From Inia geoffrensis (taxonomy: Eukaryota; Chordata; Mammalia; Artiodactyla; Iniidae), in contig CM070900.1 of assembly GCA_036417435.1 (NCBI GenBank), positions 118,808,315-118,872,314 of the forward strand: 64,000 nucleotides of DNA. Reading direction: 5' to 3'. The stretch's first letter is position 1; the number at the start of each line of letters is the position of its first letter. The translations under genes were made by a program, and so were the position numbers. Shown piece by piece: positions 21,385-34,394 of this stretch. Under the pieces are notes generated by a model. It saw nothing but the letters and a program-made list of their open reading frames with translations, was not told the DNA's origin and did no database searches.

Positions 21385-23636
21385 TAGATACTTGATTTTC
21401 CTTCTCCACCCAACTAAATATGTATTGTTCTCAGGTTTTGTGTCTTCATGTTTCTTTTTTATTCTGGTGACTCTCTTCAAACCCTCTTTTGTCTTTGCAA
21501 TTTACTCAAGTTCTATCTCTAGCCCTAACCTTTCCCTGATGGATTATTTCCAGTCGGATTCATGATTAGACATTTAGCTTATAATCTGACCCTAGGTCTT
21601 TATCTCTCAGACTCAGTGTATCCCTATCTGTAAAATTAACAAATTCTGTTACTTGTAATTTCTATCCAAGTGAACCCTGTTCGATGTGTTTAGTTCATTT
21701 AAGGAGTTAGGAGGGTGAGCTCTCAAAGGTGCTTAGATTAAAATCAGAGGACATCAGATTCAGGACTCCTTTGGCCAAAAGTTTGTCAATAGTAAACACT
21801 TAAGTTATTCTAGCAAACACTTAACAAATGTTTTCAGTGAACTTCTTTCAATCTGCTTTTTACTAAAATGGAATTATTGTATCTCAAATAACAACTAAAC
21901 ACCACTATAGCTGAAGTTCAATTTCCAGTTTGCTGGACACGAGCACAGCAATATCTGCTATTTGAGTATATACAGTTATACCTTCCCATGTTCATTACAG
22001 ATTAAAGTACTGGAACATCTGACAGGGCTAGCAAAGGAAATGAATAACCCTGAGAGTTCATCTATTGGTTTAAAATTAGAATTTCTAGAAGCATAACTCT
22101 TTCTTATTGCATTTACTTTTATTAATGGAATTTAATAATTAGCCCACTAATTGTGATAACAAGACCAATCATAAATGTACGAAATCAAAGATAAATGGGC
22201 AAAGCAAATAAATCAGTTTATAACTTTTAAATGTTGCTCTAGTTTTAAAGTTTGAATTTAAATTCAGTTCAGTCCCATTCTGTACAGCCCTTTTCTAAAA
22301 TGTAAAACCTATATATCTGACTTGCTTAGAAATTTTCCATTAAATTAATCTTATTTTCTTTTTTTATGAGTTCATCAATCTATACAATATTTTAATCAAA
22401 TTTCAAGATTACAACAACAAATGCAGCTGACAATAAACAGGCCTAGGAATAGACACAACTAACTCCTGGTAAGCAAACAGTTCAACCAGTGGGAGTATTG
22501 CACAAGTGTACTAAAATTTCCTTCTGGCTGCAAATGCTATGGGCACCCACCAGTATGTTTCACAGTAAAAATGGAAATAATCAGTGTGTTAAGTAGGATA
22601 AGTGAAAGTTAAGTGCACATCTACTACATTGTAAATGCATATGTGGTGCACAACTACATGAAGTTGATAGTTTAAAAAGCCTTGCACATAGGCTGATTCT
22701 ATCTGAGTAGTCATCTATGAGCCCAGATCTATCTAAGACATTTCTGTGAAACAATATGTGGTTCATCTCTTAGCCATAAGTTAGTGCTTGTTATTTGTGT
22801 ACCAGGAAATGAAATAAAAAAGGCAGAGAAACACAGAAAACGCCAAGAGAATTAAAACTGTAAATGTGGGTGTTTTCACAAAATGAGAATTTGTTTTAAA
22901 AAAGGAGGGAGATGTAGTCTGGTCCAGTGAGCCAGATGTCAAAAGGTAGGGAAGAAGGTAGGGATGGTGAAGGCTTTGGTGGGAATGGGGAAGCTATACT
23001 AGAGCTAATCAAGAGACCCTACTTCCTTGGTCACCTGTATATTTCTTTCCTTCTAGATCCATGGAAAATTTTATTATATGCTAGTTTTGGTATCCAGGAG
23101 ACAAAAGAGAAGAGGTTATCAATGGAGACCAACTTTTATTGTTATTTTGTTAGGTAAAGCCAGTCTTATTTAGCTTTTAGACAATCCATTTGTGGTTTGT
23201 CCTATCATTAAGCACATTGACATTTCTGAAGAGTGTTCTTCTGGAATGCCACTTAGCTACTAAGAAGAAATGATGAAGTACAAGCTGCCTTCTCAGAAAT
23301 GTCTGACCCTCTAAACTGTCTGCAATGAAAGGAATATTAAGTAATAGAGTTTCTGTAAAGCAAGGCACCACTTCCTGTATGTGGTTTTTTGGTACTAGTT
23401 AACTATTTAAAATTACATTTGTCTTCCTTCAGAATCATTACTATAAAGGTAAGCTGTTTTCAAAAGCTTAGTGATAGCTTCCTGACTTGCCATAAATAAT
23501 CACATCTTATTCTCTAGTATGTCAGTAGTTTAGTATTTTGTTTTTACATTCTACAAGCTTGGTTTCATAAGAACAAAATCCCTAAAATATTTATTTAGCA
23601 TGTGGAAGGTATCTGATTTAGCAGCATTTTTGTTTG
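21385..23636. other. AT-rich DNA, nothing recognised
   Basis: More than 2 kb without a gene or a repeat that I can name. Open frames of 61-76 codons here have no recognisable domains. Confidence 0.5.
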
Positions 23637-24467
23637 TTTTGTTTTGTTTTGTTTATTTTTTGTTGAAGCATATTTGATTTACAGTGTTGTGTTAATTTCT
23701 GCTGTACAGCAAAGTTATTCAGTTATACAACTATATACATTCTTTTCTATATTCTTTTCTATTAGGGGTTATCATAGGATATTGAATATAGTTCTCTGTG
23801 CTGTACAGTAGGACCTTGTTGTTTATTCATTCTATATATGCTACCTTACATCTACTAACCCCAATCTCCCACCCCATCCTTCCCCAACCTGCTACCCCTT
23901 GGCAAGCACAAGTCAGTTCTCTATGTCCATGACACTATTTCTGTTTCATAGATAGGTTCATTTGTGTCATATTTTAGATTCTACATCAAGTGGTAGCATA
24001 TGGTATTTGTCTTTCTCTTTCTGACTTCACTTAGTATGATAATCTCTAGTTGTACCCATGTTGCTGCAAATGGCATTATTTCATTCTTTTTTTATGGCTG
24101 AGTAGTGCTTCATTGTATCTATGTACAACATCTTCTTTATCCATTCATCTGTCGATGGACATTTAGGTTGTTTCCATGTCTTGGATATTGTGAATAGTGT
24201 TGCTATGAACATAGGGGTGCGTGTATCTTTTTGAATTAGAGTTTTGTCTTGATATATGACCAGGAGTGGGATTGCTGGGTCATATGGTAATTCTATTTTT
24301 AGTTTTCTGAGGAACTGCCATACTCTTTTCCATAGTGGCTATACCAATTTACATTCCCACCAAGAGAGGAGGATTCCCTTTTCTCCACATCCTCTCCAGC
24401 ATTTCTTATTTGTAGAGTTTTTAATGATGGCCATTCTGACTGGTATGATGAGGTACCTCAAGTATTA
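23637..24467 (-). mobile_element. Older L1 3' end, 5'-truncated
   Basis: Antisense L1 with a 3'UTR unlike that of the younger elements (GTTCTCTGTGCTGTACAGTA, CCTTGTTGTTTATTCATTC), then the ORF2 end (TATGGCTGAGTAGTGCTTC, GATGGCCATTCTGACTGG). It stops at about 24467. The GT-rich block at 23630-23656 is the decayed tail (T/G-rich on this strand). Confidence 0.85.
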
Positions 24468-24469
24468 AT

Positions 24470-26211
24470 TTTTTCCAACAAACAGAGTAATAAGTTTCAA
24501 AATCTATTGCAGCATCCCTATTTGAGATAAAATATTTTCCTCCATGTACATCTGGTATTTAAAATTGTGTTTCTATAAATTTTCTAGAAAGGAAAAAGAG
24601 AAAAACATCTTTCACTTACTTAGAGAAATGCAGTATTTATAATAAGATTCAATATGTTTTCTCTTTGGTCTAGGATGACTCTTAGAATAAGGGTCTTAGA
24701 ATTACTACACTTAAAGTAAGATGACATTGGGATTTTAGAATTGTAATATAAAAGATATGGCTCTTGGTAAAGTTTGCATATTTAAAATGTCATGAAATTA
24801 AATAACTGTACTGTGTGTAAAGTAATAGAATGAGAGTTAGGACTCCTGTGCTTTAATTTTGATTTTGCATATAACTAATTGTATCACCTTATATACATCT
24901 TCAAAGTTTTCTGTATTTTTTATTCATCTATAACAATAAAAATTGGGATTTATACTTTCTAAATTCCCTTTTGTCCCTAATTAATTTTGGCAACTAGGAA
25001 GAAAACCTCACAAATACAGGAAGATAGTATAATGTAGTAGAAAGAATTCTGATCTAGTTATCTACAATATTCCATATCTTGCATATCTTGCAATTTTCCA
25101 TGTGTCTCAATTACAGTTTAATTTTTTACAGAGAATAGGTAGCCAGGAGTGAGGATGAACAAGTGTGAAAGTTCTACTCTAGTACATTAAAAGCATTCTA
25201 TTCTGGTTTATTAAAAATCCTTTGGATAATATGGCTCTAAAATATTTGACCATAATATATTTGGTATATTTGAAAATGTGTTACATGTAGGGAATTAAAA
25301 ATTTTAATTTGTTCATTAATTTAACAAACATTCATTGACTAATTTTTATTTTGATGAAGTTCAAATTTATCTGTTTTTTCTTTTGTTGCTTGTGCTTTTG
25401 CTCAGTGCCCCCTAGGAAATTATTCACTGTTGGTACTTACTAGAGATTATATTTTACAACAATTTTTATTTCTATGAAATGTTTCAAATAACCATATGTT
25501 TGTAGGCTCATATTAGTTTAAAAACAATGGTAAAAAACCATAGACCTGAAAAAGAAATTTGTCCTAGAGAAAACATGGTTAAACAATAAGTAAACCTAAT
25601 ATACAAGGAACTAAATCTCCCCTCATGCAAATAAATAAATAAAGTAAAATAAAATAAAATATAGAAATAATATTTTCTCCTACTAAGTTAGAAAAAAAAG
25701 TTGAAGATACATCCTCTGTTCTTGGGTGGTAGTAAAACCAGGGTACTGTCGCAATACTGGTTTTAATGGATTTAGTACAATCCTTTGGGAAGGTAGGTTT
25801 CTCATTATGTGTAAGAGGCTACGTACGTCCCCACATTTTTACCAAGTAATATACTTCTTGGAGTTTAACACAAGCAATAATTAAGTGAGTATTTGCGTAG
25901 AAAAATGTTTATACTTAGAAAAAATTAAGTAAATTAATATATATATATTCTTAACATATTTTAGAAGATTTATCATTGTAATGATTCAATTATGTAATAT
26001 GAAATATTTTACATTGTATGAGGCAAAAAATACAAATGTGTAATAATAGCTCCAGTATTAAAAAGTATAAAATATAAACAAACATTTTAAACAAAATAGA
26101 AAAAGAAAATTGAGTGGAACTGAGACATATTTTCTAACATTTTCTTTATTTTTATTATATTTGTGTGAGTCAATTTGGATGAAAAATCATGAAGCATGTA
26201 TATATTTGATA
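24470..26211. other. AT-rich DNA with one small L1 remnant
   Basis: Mostly unassigned. About 25350-25440 resembles an antisense piece of old L1 ORF2 (TTTCTTTTGTTGCTTGTGCT). An (AAAT/AAATA)n-like stretch lies at 25628-25662. Confidence 0.45.
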
Positions 26212-26216
26212 GATAT

Positions 26217-26597
26217 TGCTATGGTCTGAATGTTTGTGTTTACCCCAAAATTTATATGTTTCAATCCTAACCTTCAAGGTGATGGTATTAGAAAGTGGGA
26301 CATTTGGGAGGTGATTAGGTCTAGGTCATGTAGGTCAAGCAGACATGAATAGGTGGATTAGTTCCCTTATAAAATAGATCTCAGAGAGATCCCATCCATG
26401 CCTTTTCCACTGTATATGAACACAGAGAAAAGGCAGTTGTCTCTGAACCAGAAAGCTGGCCTTCAACAGACATCGAATCTACAGACACCTTGGTCTTTGA
26501 CTTCCTGGGCTCCAGAACTGTAAGAAATAAATGTTTGTTGTTTATAATCTACTGACTATATTGTATTTTGTTACAGCAGTCTGAATGGATTAAGAAA
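26217..26597 (+). mobile_element. Solo LTR, MaLR-type (ERVL-MaLR class)
   Basis: It begins TGCTATGGTCTGAATGTTTG and carries AAGGTGATGGTATTAGAAAG, TTGGGAGGTGATTAGGTC, CTCCAGAACTGTAAGAAATA and TTGTTACAGCAGTCTGAATG. This order is the standard layout of mammalian MaLR LTRs. Possible 5-base target-site copies GATAT (26212-26216) and GAAAT (26598-26602) flank it. No internal retroviral genes are present. Confidence 0.8.
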
Positions 26598-27039
26598 GAA
26601 ATCATATGCATCTTAATTACAAAATAATTTGTTAATTGTAGGAAATTTCCAAAAAATTAAGAAAAGTATTGAAAATAAAAATCATTACTTATCCTAAATA
26701 GAAAACCACAGCCTCCACACTGATTTTTGGAATTGTAGTTTTTCTGTATTTCTCTCTTTCTGTGTCTTTAAAAAAATGGAATTCTGTACATATCTTATGG
26801 TAACCTAATATATTGTAAGTTTAACCATAAATAGTAGACAACAAATCTACTGTACATCTTTGTTCAAAGTCTATTTCTATCAATTACTTGTTGTTAGTCA
26901 TTTTGGTCTCACTCCATTATTTTTATATAATAAACAATGCCCTGACAATAATTTTATAGATAAAATTTTTCTTATATATCCTTTTCTTTTAATTTGCAAA
27001 GGCTGGTAGAAAAAATTTACAACATTCTCATAGTCAATG

Positions 27040-27290
27040 TAAGGGTGACCCAGTTTCTCTGCATCCTCATGCATTTGGTATTGCTACCATTATTATTTTA
27101 GCCATTTGGTAGGTTATAGTGTTATCTCATGTTTAGTTTTTATTTGTATTTTCAAATAATGTCTAATGATGTTTAAATCTTTTCATGTGCTTATTTCTCA
27201 CCTGTATATCTTCTTTGGTGACATGTCTCCTCATGCCTTTTGCCTGTTTTATAATTGGATTTTTTGTTATGGTGTTATTTTGAAACTAAA
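27040..27290 (-). mobile_element. Old L1 fragment (ORF2 3' part)
   Basis: Antisense L1 similar to CAGTTTCTCTGCATCCTC, CTTTTCATGTGCTTATTTC and CTGTATATCTTCTTTGGTGA, the usual late-ORF2 region. It overlaps in L1 coordinates with the sense element that starts at about 27300. The two are therefore separate insertions and not one inverted element. Confidence 0.65.
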
Positions 27291-27299
27291 TTATATATT

Positions 27300-29165
27300 C
27301 ACATATGAGTTAAAAACTCTGATGAATGAAATTAAAGAAGAAATAAATAAATGGAGAGATACTCAATGTTCATGGATAGAAAGACTCAATATTTTCAAGA
27401 TGTAAATTCTTCCCAACTTGATCTGTATATATAAAATGCAATCCTAATCAAAATTGCAGCAAGCTACTTTATGGTTAATGGCAAACTAATTCTAAAGTTT
27501 ATATGGTGAGGCAAAAGACCCAGAGTAACCAACACAATATTGAAGAAGAACATAGTTGGAGGACTGACAATTCCCAACTTTACCATAAAACTATAGTAAT
27601 CAAGACAGTGTTGTATTGGCAAGAGAATAGATAAATAGATCAGTGGAACAGAAAAAAGTCCAGAAGTATCCCCTTATAAATGTAGTCTACTGAAGTTTGA
27701 CAAAGGACCAAAGGCAGTACAATGAAAGAAAAATTGTCTTTTAAGCAAAATGGTGCTGTAACTGAATTTCCACATGCAAAAAAATGAATACAGATATAGA
27801 CCTTACACCTTACACAAAAACGAACTCAAAGTTGATCACAGATCTAAATATAAAATATGAAACTATAGCACTCCTAGAGAATAGAATAGGAGAAAATCTA
27901 GATGATCATGGGTGTGGCAAAGACTTTCTACATACAACAGCAGAGGCATTATCTATGAAAGAAAGAACTGATAAACTGGATTTAATTAAAATTAAAAACT
28001 TTTGCTCTGTGAAAGACAAAGTCAAGAGGAAAAGATGACGAACCAGATTGGTAGAAAATATTTGCAAAAGACACACATGATAAAGGACTGATATCCCAAA
28101 TATCCAAAGAACACTTAAAATTCAATAATAGGAAAACAAACAAACTGAAAATTGGGCTGAAAATCTTAACTGACACCTCACTTAAGAAGATATACAGATG
28201 ACAAAGTAAGCATATGAATGTTCCACACATATGTCATCAGGAAAATGCAAATTAAAGCAACAATGATACCACTACATCCCTATTAGAATGGCCCAAACCT
28301 AGAATACTGACAACACTAAATGCTGGTGAGCATTTGATGAAATTGTGAAACAGGAACTCTCACATGTTGTTCCTGGGAATGCAGAATGGTACAGCCACTG
28401 TAAAAGACTATTTGGCTGCTTTTTACAAAATAAACATACTTTTACCATATGATACAGCAGTTATGCTTCTTGATATTTACCCAAAGGAATTGAAAACTAT
28501 ATCCACATAAAAATTTGCACACAGTTGTTTATAGCAGCCTGATTCATAATTTCTCAAACTTGGAAGTAACCAAGATGTCTAAGGTAGGTGAATGGATAAA
28601 TAATCTGTGGTATATCCAATCAACAAAATATTATTCAGCAATGGAAAAAAAAGAGCTATCAAACTATGAAAAACACAAAGCAACCTTAAATGTATATTAC
28701 TAAGTGAAATAAGCCAATCTGAAAGGCTACATATTGTATGATTCCAACCATATAACATCGTGAATAAGGTAAAAGTATGGAGACAGTAAAATGATCAGTG
28801 GTTGTCAGAGGCTGGAAAGAGGGGAGGAGGATGAATAAGTGGAGCATAAAAGACCTTTAGGACAGTGAAAACAATTTGTATGGTACCATAGTGATGGATA
28901 TACGTCATTATACATTTGTCCAAAACCATAGAATGTACAACACCATGAGTGAACCCCTATATAAATTATAGATTTTGAATGATTATGGTGTGTCAACGTA
29001 GGTTCATTAATTATAACAAATATATCACTCTGGTGGGGGGTGTTAATAATGAGGGAGTCTACATATGTGTGGGGGAGGAAGTATATGGGAAATCTCAGTA
29101 CCTTCCCAATTTTGCTGTGAACCTAAAACTGCTCTCAAAAAGTAAATCCTTAAAAAAATGATACT
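27300..29165 (+). mobile_element. Old L1 fragment: late ORF2 plus 3'UTR
   Basis: A sense L1 of an older mammalian subfamily. ORF2 remnants include an 84-codon open frame (27784-28038) that resembles the AYTKTNSK...DLNIK...ALLENRIGENLDDHG region, and a 62-codon frame at 28515-28703 (KMSKVGEWINNLWYIQSTKYYSAMEKKELSN) matching the ORF2 C-terminus. A long 3'UTR follows, ending TCAAAAAGTAAATCCTTAAA. Stops and indels are frequent, as expected for an old copy. Confidence 0.8.
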
Positions 29166-29344
29166 GATTTTCATTTTCTGTCCATCAAATTTATGGTTAA
29201 TTCAATTCTACAATATTGAGTATATCTCTAGTACCTGAGTCATGTTCTAAATATATGTAATGCAGATTCCAACTAGTGAATAAATTTGAATTCTTTGGTA
29301 TTTCTTTGAATCATATGTTGCCCTAGTGCACATAGTACATATTC

Positions 29345-29550
29345 TTTTTTTTTTTTTTTTTTTTTTTTACAGTACACTTTTGTGGCCTCTCCCATTGCGG
29401 AGCACAGGCTCTGGACGCACAGGCTCAGTGGCCATGGCTTATGGGCCTAGCCGCTCTGCGGCACGTGGGATCTTCCTGGACCAGGGCACGAACCCGTGTC
29501 CCCTGCATCGGCAGGCGGACTCTTAACCACTGTGCCACCAGGGAAGCCCA
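29345..29550 (-). mobile_element. CHR SINE, minus strand
   Basis: A long T run (29345-29368) followed by the reverse complement of the CHR body and tRNA-like head, ending GTGCCACCAGGGAAGCCC. The B box in reverse (GAACCCGTGTCCC) is preserved in altered form. A 14-base target-site duplication flanks it (29331-29344 and 29551-29564, one mismatch), which confirms insertion by reverse transcription. Confidence 0.95.
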
Positions 29551-29564
29551 CGTAGTACATATTC

Positions 29565-30060
29565 AATAAATATTTCTAATCTGTTAAAATCAAATGATAT
29601 AAATTTCACAGAATTTTTAGGAATAGAAAAGAGTTTTAGCTGTTTTAAATGTGGCCATTCCTAACTCATGCATGTTAGGATGATTCTTAGAGAATGATAT
29701 TTTATCACATATCCGATGTTAGATTTGAATAACTGAAGTTATTCTAAAGTTGGCAGTTCTTATATTTAATGGAAGAATAAATAAATAACTGAATGCTATG
29801 CTCTATGTTTGCTATAAACAATTATTTTGTTTTTGTTTTGTTTTGTTTTTGCTATACACAATTCTATTATACAATAGTGGTATTTAGAATTTCTGGGAAA
29901 AAACTTTTTGGAAGATATAAAGGTTCCAGTTGGACTGTAAAGAATGAATTTGGTTACAATGTGGAGAGGAAGGAGGACATATATTCTAGGTTGGATATGA
30001 GGAATAAGCAAACTTTCAAGAGAGTAAGGAAATCTGAATGAGTGGATTGAAATTTAAATA
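29565..30060. other. AT-rich DNA, nothing recognised
   Basis: No recognised gene or repeat. Contains short GTTTT repeats at 29827-29850. Confidence 0.45.
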
Positions 30061-30069
30061 TTAAAATAT

Positions 30070-30590
30070 GGAAAATAATGACAGACCTGTTGTGACATAA
30101 GAAATATGAGGTTTCAGAGGTTTCTGGGTTGGTGAACACAAGAAGGTGTTGGGAGGATGACCTGGCAGTGAGGGTATGGAAGCTGTAACCCACCACCCCC
30201 ATACATTGCCCTATATATCTCTTCCATCTGGCTGTTCCTGGGTTGTATCCTTTTATAATAAACTGGTAATTAATAAATAAGTGGTTTTCCTGAGTTCTGT
30301 GAGCCACTGTAACAAATGATCAAACCCGAGGAGGGGGTCACGGGAATGCCTCACATTTATAGCTGATCAGTTAGGAGCACAAGTGACAACCTGGACTTTC
30401 AGTTGGCATCTGAAATGCAGTGGGAGTAGTCTTATCAACTGAACCCTTAACCTGTGGGATCTGATACTCACTCCAGGTAGTCTCACAATTAAATTAAATA
30501 GTAGGACATCCAGTTGGTGTCCACAGAGAATCAGAGGATTCCTTGGTGTGGGAAAACTACACACTCACTTACAGTACAAAAGTATTCTGT
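30070..30590 (+). mobile_element. Probable solo LTR, family unassigned
   Basis: It has LTR-like architecture: a TATATCTCTTCCATCTGGCT block, an ATAATAAACTGG polyadenylation signal (about 30255-30262), then GAGGAGGGGGTCACGGGA and TTAACCTGTGGGATCTGA blocks that I associate with endogenous-retrovirus LTRs. The exact family and edges are uncertain. No coding region follows. Confidence 0.5.
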
Positions 30591-30789
30591 GAGTAGTAAT
30601 TGAGAGGAAAAAAAATTGAGTGTTTTTTTTTTTTTCCTTTCACCTGTAGGTTGAAACTTATATTATAAATTTGTTTTCAAAGCCAAGGAGAAAAGTTTCA
30701 GTTTGTTGCAGTAGGGGTATCATTTTAAGTTATAGGGTAGTCATTTATAATTTCTGTCAGTTCTGCTGTAAAAATAACTTTCAAATATA

Positions 30790-31440
30790 TGTATACTTTC
30801 AAACTCTTAATCAAATCCACTATCACACCCTCCACCTAGATTTCTGCAGTATTCTTCTAAATTTTATGTCATCTTTCTAGCCTGCCTCTACTGCATTCTT
30901 TGCACTTTGATTCTCAAGTTTTCATTGTCTTCCCATCACACTTATAAAATAGAACACCTCTAACTTGGCCTCCTAGACTTTACATGATAAGTATCTGTCC
31001 ACCACTCCAGACAGCTCAAAACATTACCTTACTCTATGATCCAGGAGTCTAGCCATTCTTGAGTTCCTCACATGCACCAACTATTTCCCCTACAAATTCC
31101 TACACATAACAATGATCTACTCTTCACTTCACAGGCTAGATTTTCCTTTGCATTCTTCAAGTTTCACTATGTGTTGTTTTCTCAAAAAAAGCATTTTCTA
31201 CTTCCACAATACAAAACAGGCCCTTTTTTTCATAGCACTCTGTTCATTTTCTTCATAGCAGTTATCAGAGTTAGTAATTATATATTTATTTGTGTAATTA
31301 TTTGTTTACTGTGTCTCCCCAGCAGAATTAAAACATCAGTGAGGCCAAGACAATATTTGCTCTATGCAGCACAGAGCACAGAGACTGATAATCAACTGAT
31401 GAGTAAAACTATGACTGATGTGCTAAAATGATGTTTTATG
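30790..31440 (+). mobile_element. L2 LINE 3' region
   Basis: Diverged L2 resemblances in the right order: GAGTTCCTCACATGCACC, CATTTTCTTCATAGCAGTTATC, TTATTTGTTTACTGTGTCTC, then a decayed tail. A 119-codon open frame at 31072-31431 lies inside this non-coding L2 part and is chance. Confidence 0.65.
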
Positions 31441-32800
31441 AAGATTAGTCTGACAGAATTGTGCAGGATGTGTTAGAAAGGAAGAATCTCCAGGTGAGAA
31501 ATTCATTGAAAGACTATATTGTGAAGGGCCTGGTGTGTCATTAGGGAAGAGAGTAATGTAATGATAGTGAGATTAGAAAGACAAAGAAAAATTTCAGTAA
31601 TATTTATAAGGGAAAAAATAATAAGATTTTTTTACATTAGATATTGGAGTATAAGAAAACATTATCAGTATTTCTACATGTTGTAATACTATTTAAGTAT
31701 TTCTAGGTATATTATTGATTATGATCTGTAAGCTTTTTTCTATTTTAAGTTCTCATCTTTTATTTGTACATTTACTTTTTATTCTCTATTTTGCATTTGT
31801 TTTTCTCTGTGTAGCTTAATCAAAATCAGTGGCTTGGAAAATTACACTGATATTAATAATCCTACAAGACCTCAAAATATAAATTACATAAGCATTTGCA
31901 ATAAAAGTACGGGAAATACTCATTATGAATTATATACTATTAAGGAAATTTTAATACATTGTACTATATATCTAGGTTGAGCATACATTTAAGTTTGTAT
32001 CCAGGTTTAGGCCTGATTTCCTGGGGTTATTTTAATAGCATCTATGCTTCATTCTTCGTATTAAAAGTGAGACTCTCCAGATATGAGGAAGAGAGAGAGA
32101 GAGAATGAGAATGTGTGCATGTGTATAAAATCGCTAAATTTTCCTAACTACCCTAAGTATATTTTCACAAATAAACTGAATAGTCCATGGATTTTATACA
32201 GTAGAATAAATCTAAAGTTATTTCCCCCTCAAGAAAAACCATGGTTAAATTAAAGCCCTTATGTTAAATATAAAATCACAGCAGAATGAAGATACATATT
32301 ACACATTTATATTTACATAATTATACAATATTTGCAAAGATGTGAATGATGTATCACTATGAATACTTAATATAGTAATATTGGTGATATTCATTTTGTC
32401 ACCCTTTTGTGATGGAAACATAGGCTCTTCATATTTAAAGTTTTAAGAATCTTACAAAGCAATAAAACTAAATTCTAATAAAGTACACAGTATATTTAAA
32501 CATGATGGGTTTCCTCATGAATAGGTCAACAGGAAAATCTACAGTCAACCCACTGATGACGGTATTGAGTTACTGTCAGTGTAAGAAACTAAAATTTGCT
32601 TCATGTTGAGTTACCAGCTAACATAATAATGTGTTTTTAAGTATTTTAAAACACACTGAAATAAAATATGCCTGGTAAACTATTCAAAATACACCATTAT
32701 TTTGATTACATTTCCTCAGAATCATAATGTTCATGGCTTTGTTGAAGTCACCATAAATGTTTTATATCAAAGAAATATATATATATCAATATATATAGCT
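31441..32800. other. AT-rich DNA, nothing recognised
   Basis: Unassigned. A GA-rich stretch lies at 32085-32108 and an AT dinucleotide stretch at 32775-32800. Confidence 0.45.
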
Positions 32801-33850
32801 TTGCATGCTACAATTACATTCAGCTTTCTCTCTATATAATAAGGCATTTCAATCTTTCTTCCAATCCAGAGCTTCTCTCCTTCTAGTAAGCAGGTGCGAT
32901 CCATGTTTCCACAGTGGGATAAGATGCCCTACCTTGCCCTTCTACTTCTCTTTTCCTAATCACCATGCTGCTTCTGTTTCTTCCAGGGTCAAGGAGAAGT
33001 AATGTTTAGAGGTAAAGGGGCAAAAGCCATTACACTTAAGCAGGAGTGTTTTGTAGTCCTCCTTTGACCACTGAAGGCTGTTCAATGCTGTCTGCCATGG
33101 CATGAGCCCAACCACTGTTTTTCTCTCTCGGGCATTTCTGTAGACTCTTGGGACACTTGCCTGCCCCTTCTCCATTCCCTCCACTCCTTAAGCCTCTGAA
33201 CCATACTTGGGCACTGTACTCTCTGGCCACATTTCCATGACACATCCTCATCTCTTTCCCTATAGCAACATACTTCAAGGCTTTCTTCACCCTGAGAAGC
33301 AGCATTTTGTGAAGAATCTTCTCAAGATGAGACTAGCCCAGTTACCCTCTTTTGTATACATTTGACCATGAAAAATCTTCATGCTTGCCAGATTATTGGT
33401 GAAGTGCAGCTCACTCTAACTGCAGCCCTCCTTCTTCATCATATTCTTTAGGGCAGCTTCAACACTATAGATCCCATGTGTGCTCTGCTCTGATAGTAGT
33501 CAACAAGTTTCTGTAGTTTATAGGAATCATCTAGAAATAAGATGCATCTTTTCTGAAAAGTCCCTCCTATTACTCAGAGGGGGCCTTTACTGGTCCCTTT
33601 ACTTGGTTTGAGGAGGAAAGTAGTCTGTCTTTGCCCACATAGAGGAATAAAGAAATAAAGATCTGTACTCCGTGTAAAAAACAGGAAATTCCTTTTTAAG
33701 ACTAAATCTCTTTTTAAGCAAATCCCTTTCTATCATCGAACAGCCTACTTTCAATTTCTCTTCATTTCTTATATAGATAAATTGCAACTTGGTAATGGGC
33801 TTAGGGTTCCAAAACTGGTTCAGGCCACATCTTATCACACCCTAGGAAAA
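32801..33850. other. GC-richer unassigned block
   Basis: Less AT-rich than its surroundings. It contains a minus-strand open frame of 89 codons (33036-33305) without a recognised domain. It could be the decayed interior or LTR of an old endogenous retrovirus, or a retrocopy. I could not match it to anything. Confidence 0.35.
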
Positions 33851-34390
33851 GGATCTAGAACTACTATATTTTCATACTTAACTATTGCTAATTGTCCTCA
33901 TAGAAATGTCTTCAGACAAAACACTGAAACACTGAAATAAAATTACTCCGTTTACCTATCTTTACATATATTCTTTATTGATGAGGAATTTTTGACCTAA
34001 ATATTTAAGATTAATATTTTCTACATTAGTAGAATAAAGTATAACTCTTGTTAACCCTGAAGAAACTATATTTTTGAATATGTATTGCCACCCTGAATGT
34101 TGAATGCTTGTAAGGATAAACATAAACATTTTATTTTTTTCTAGATTTCTCAGTTCTGACTGAGCTATATTTTGAATAACTATTTTATTATATTTAATGA
34201 TGCCTCGATAAGTTAGTTTTTCTATCTGAAGTTACCTACAATCTCCAAAGGAGTAGTACATGGAAAAAGAATGTTTTAAAATGTATTCTGAGCTATATTA
34301 ATTTACATGAAAACACAGTCATTATGAAATATCTGTAACTCAATAAATTATGTCTATTCTTTGGATGTGATTTATAGCAACTGACATAAC
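33851..34390. other. AT-rich DNA, nothing recognised
   Basis: No gene or identifiable repeat. Confidence 0.45.
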
Positions 34391-34394
34391 ATAG

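Noticed and set aside
27040..29165. Single inverted L1 made of 27040-27290 and 27300-29165
   Set aside because: The antisense piece corresponds to L1 sequence also present inside the sense piece, so they are separate insertions and not one twin-primed element.
31072..31431. 119-codon open frame
   Set aside because: It lies within a diverged L2 3' region, has no domain similarity, and is hydrophobic through T-richness.
33036..33305. 89-codon minus-strand frame as a gene
   Set aside because: No recognised domain, no supporting start or splice context, and no second exon in sight. Kept only as part of an unassigned block.
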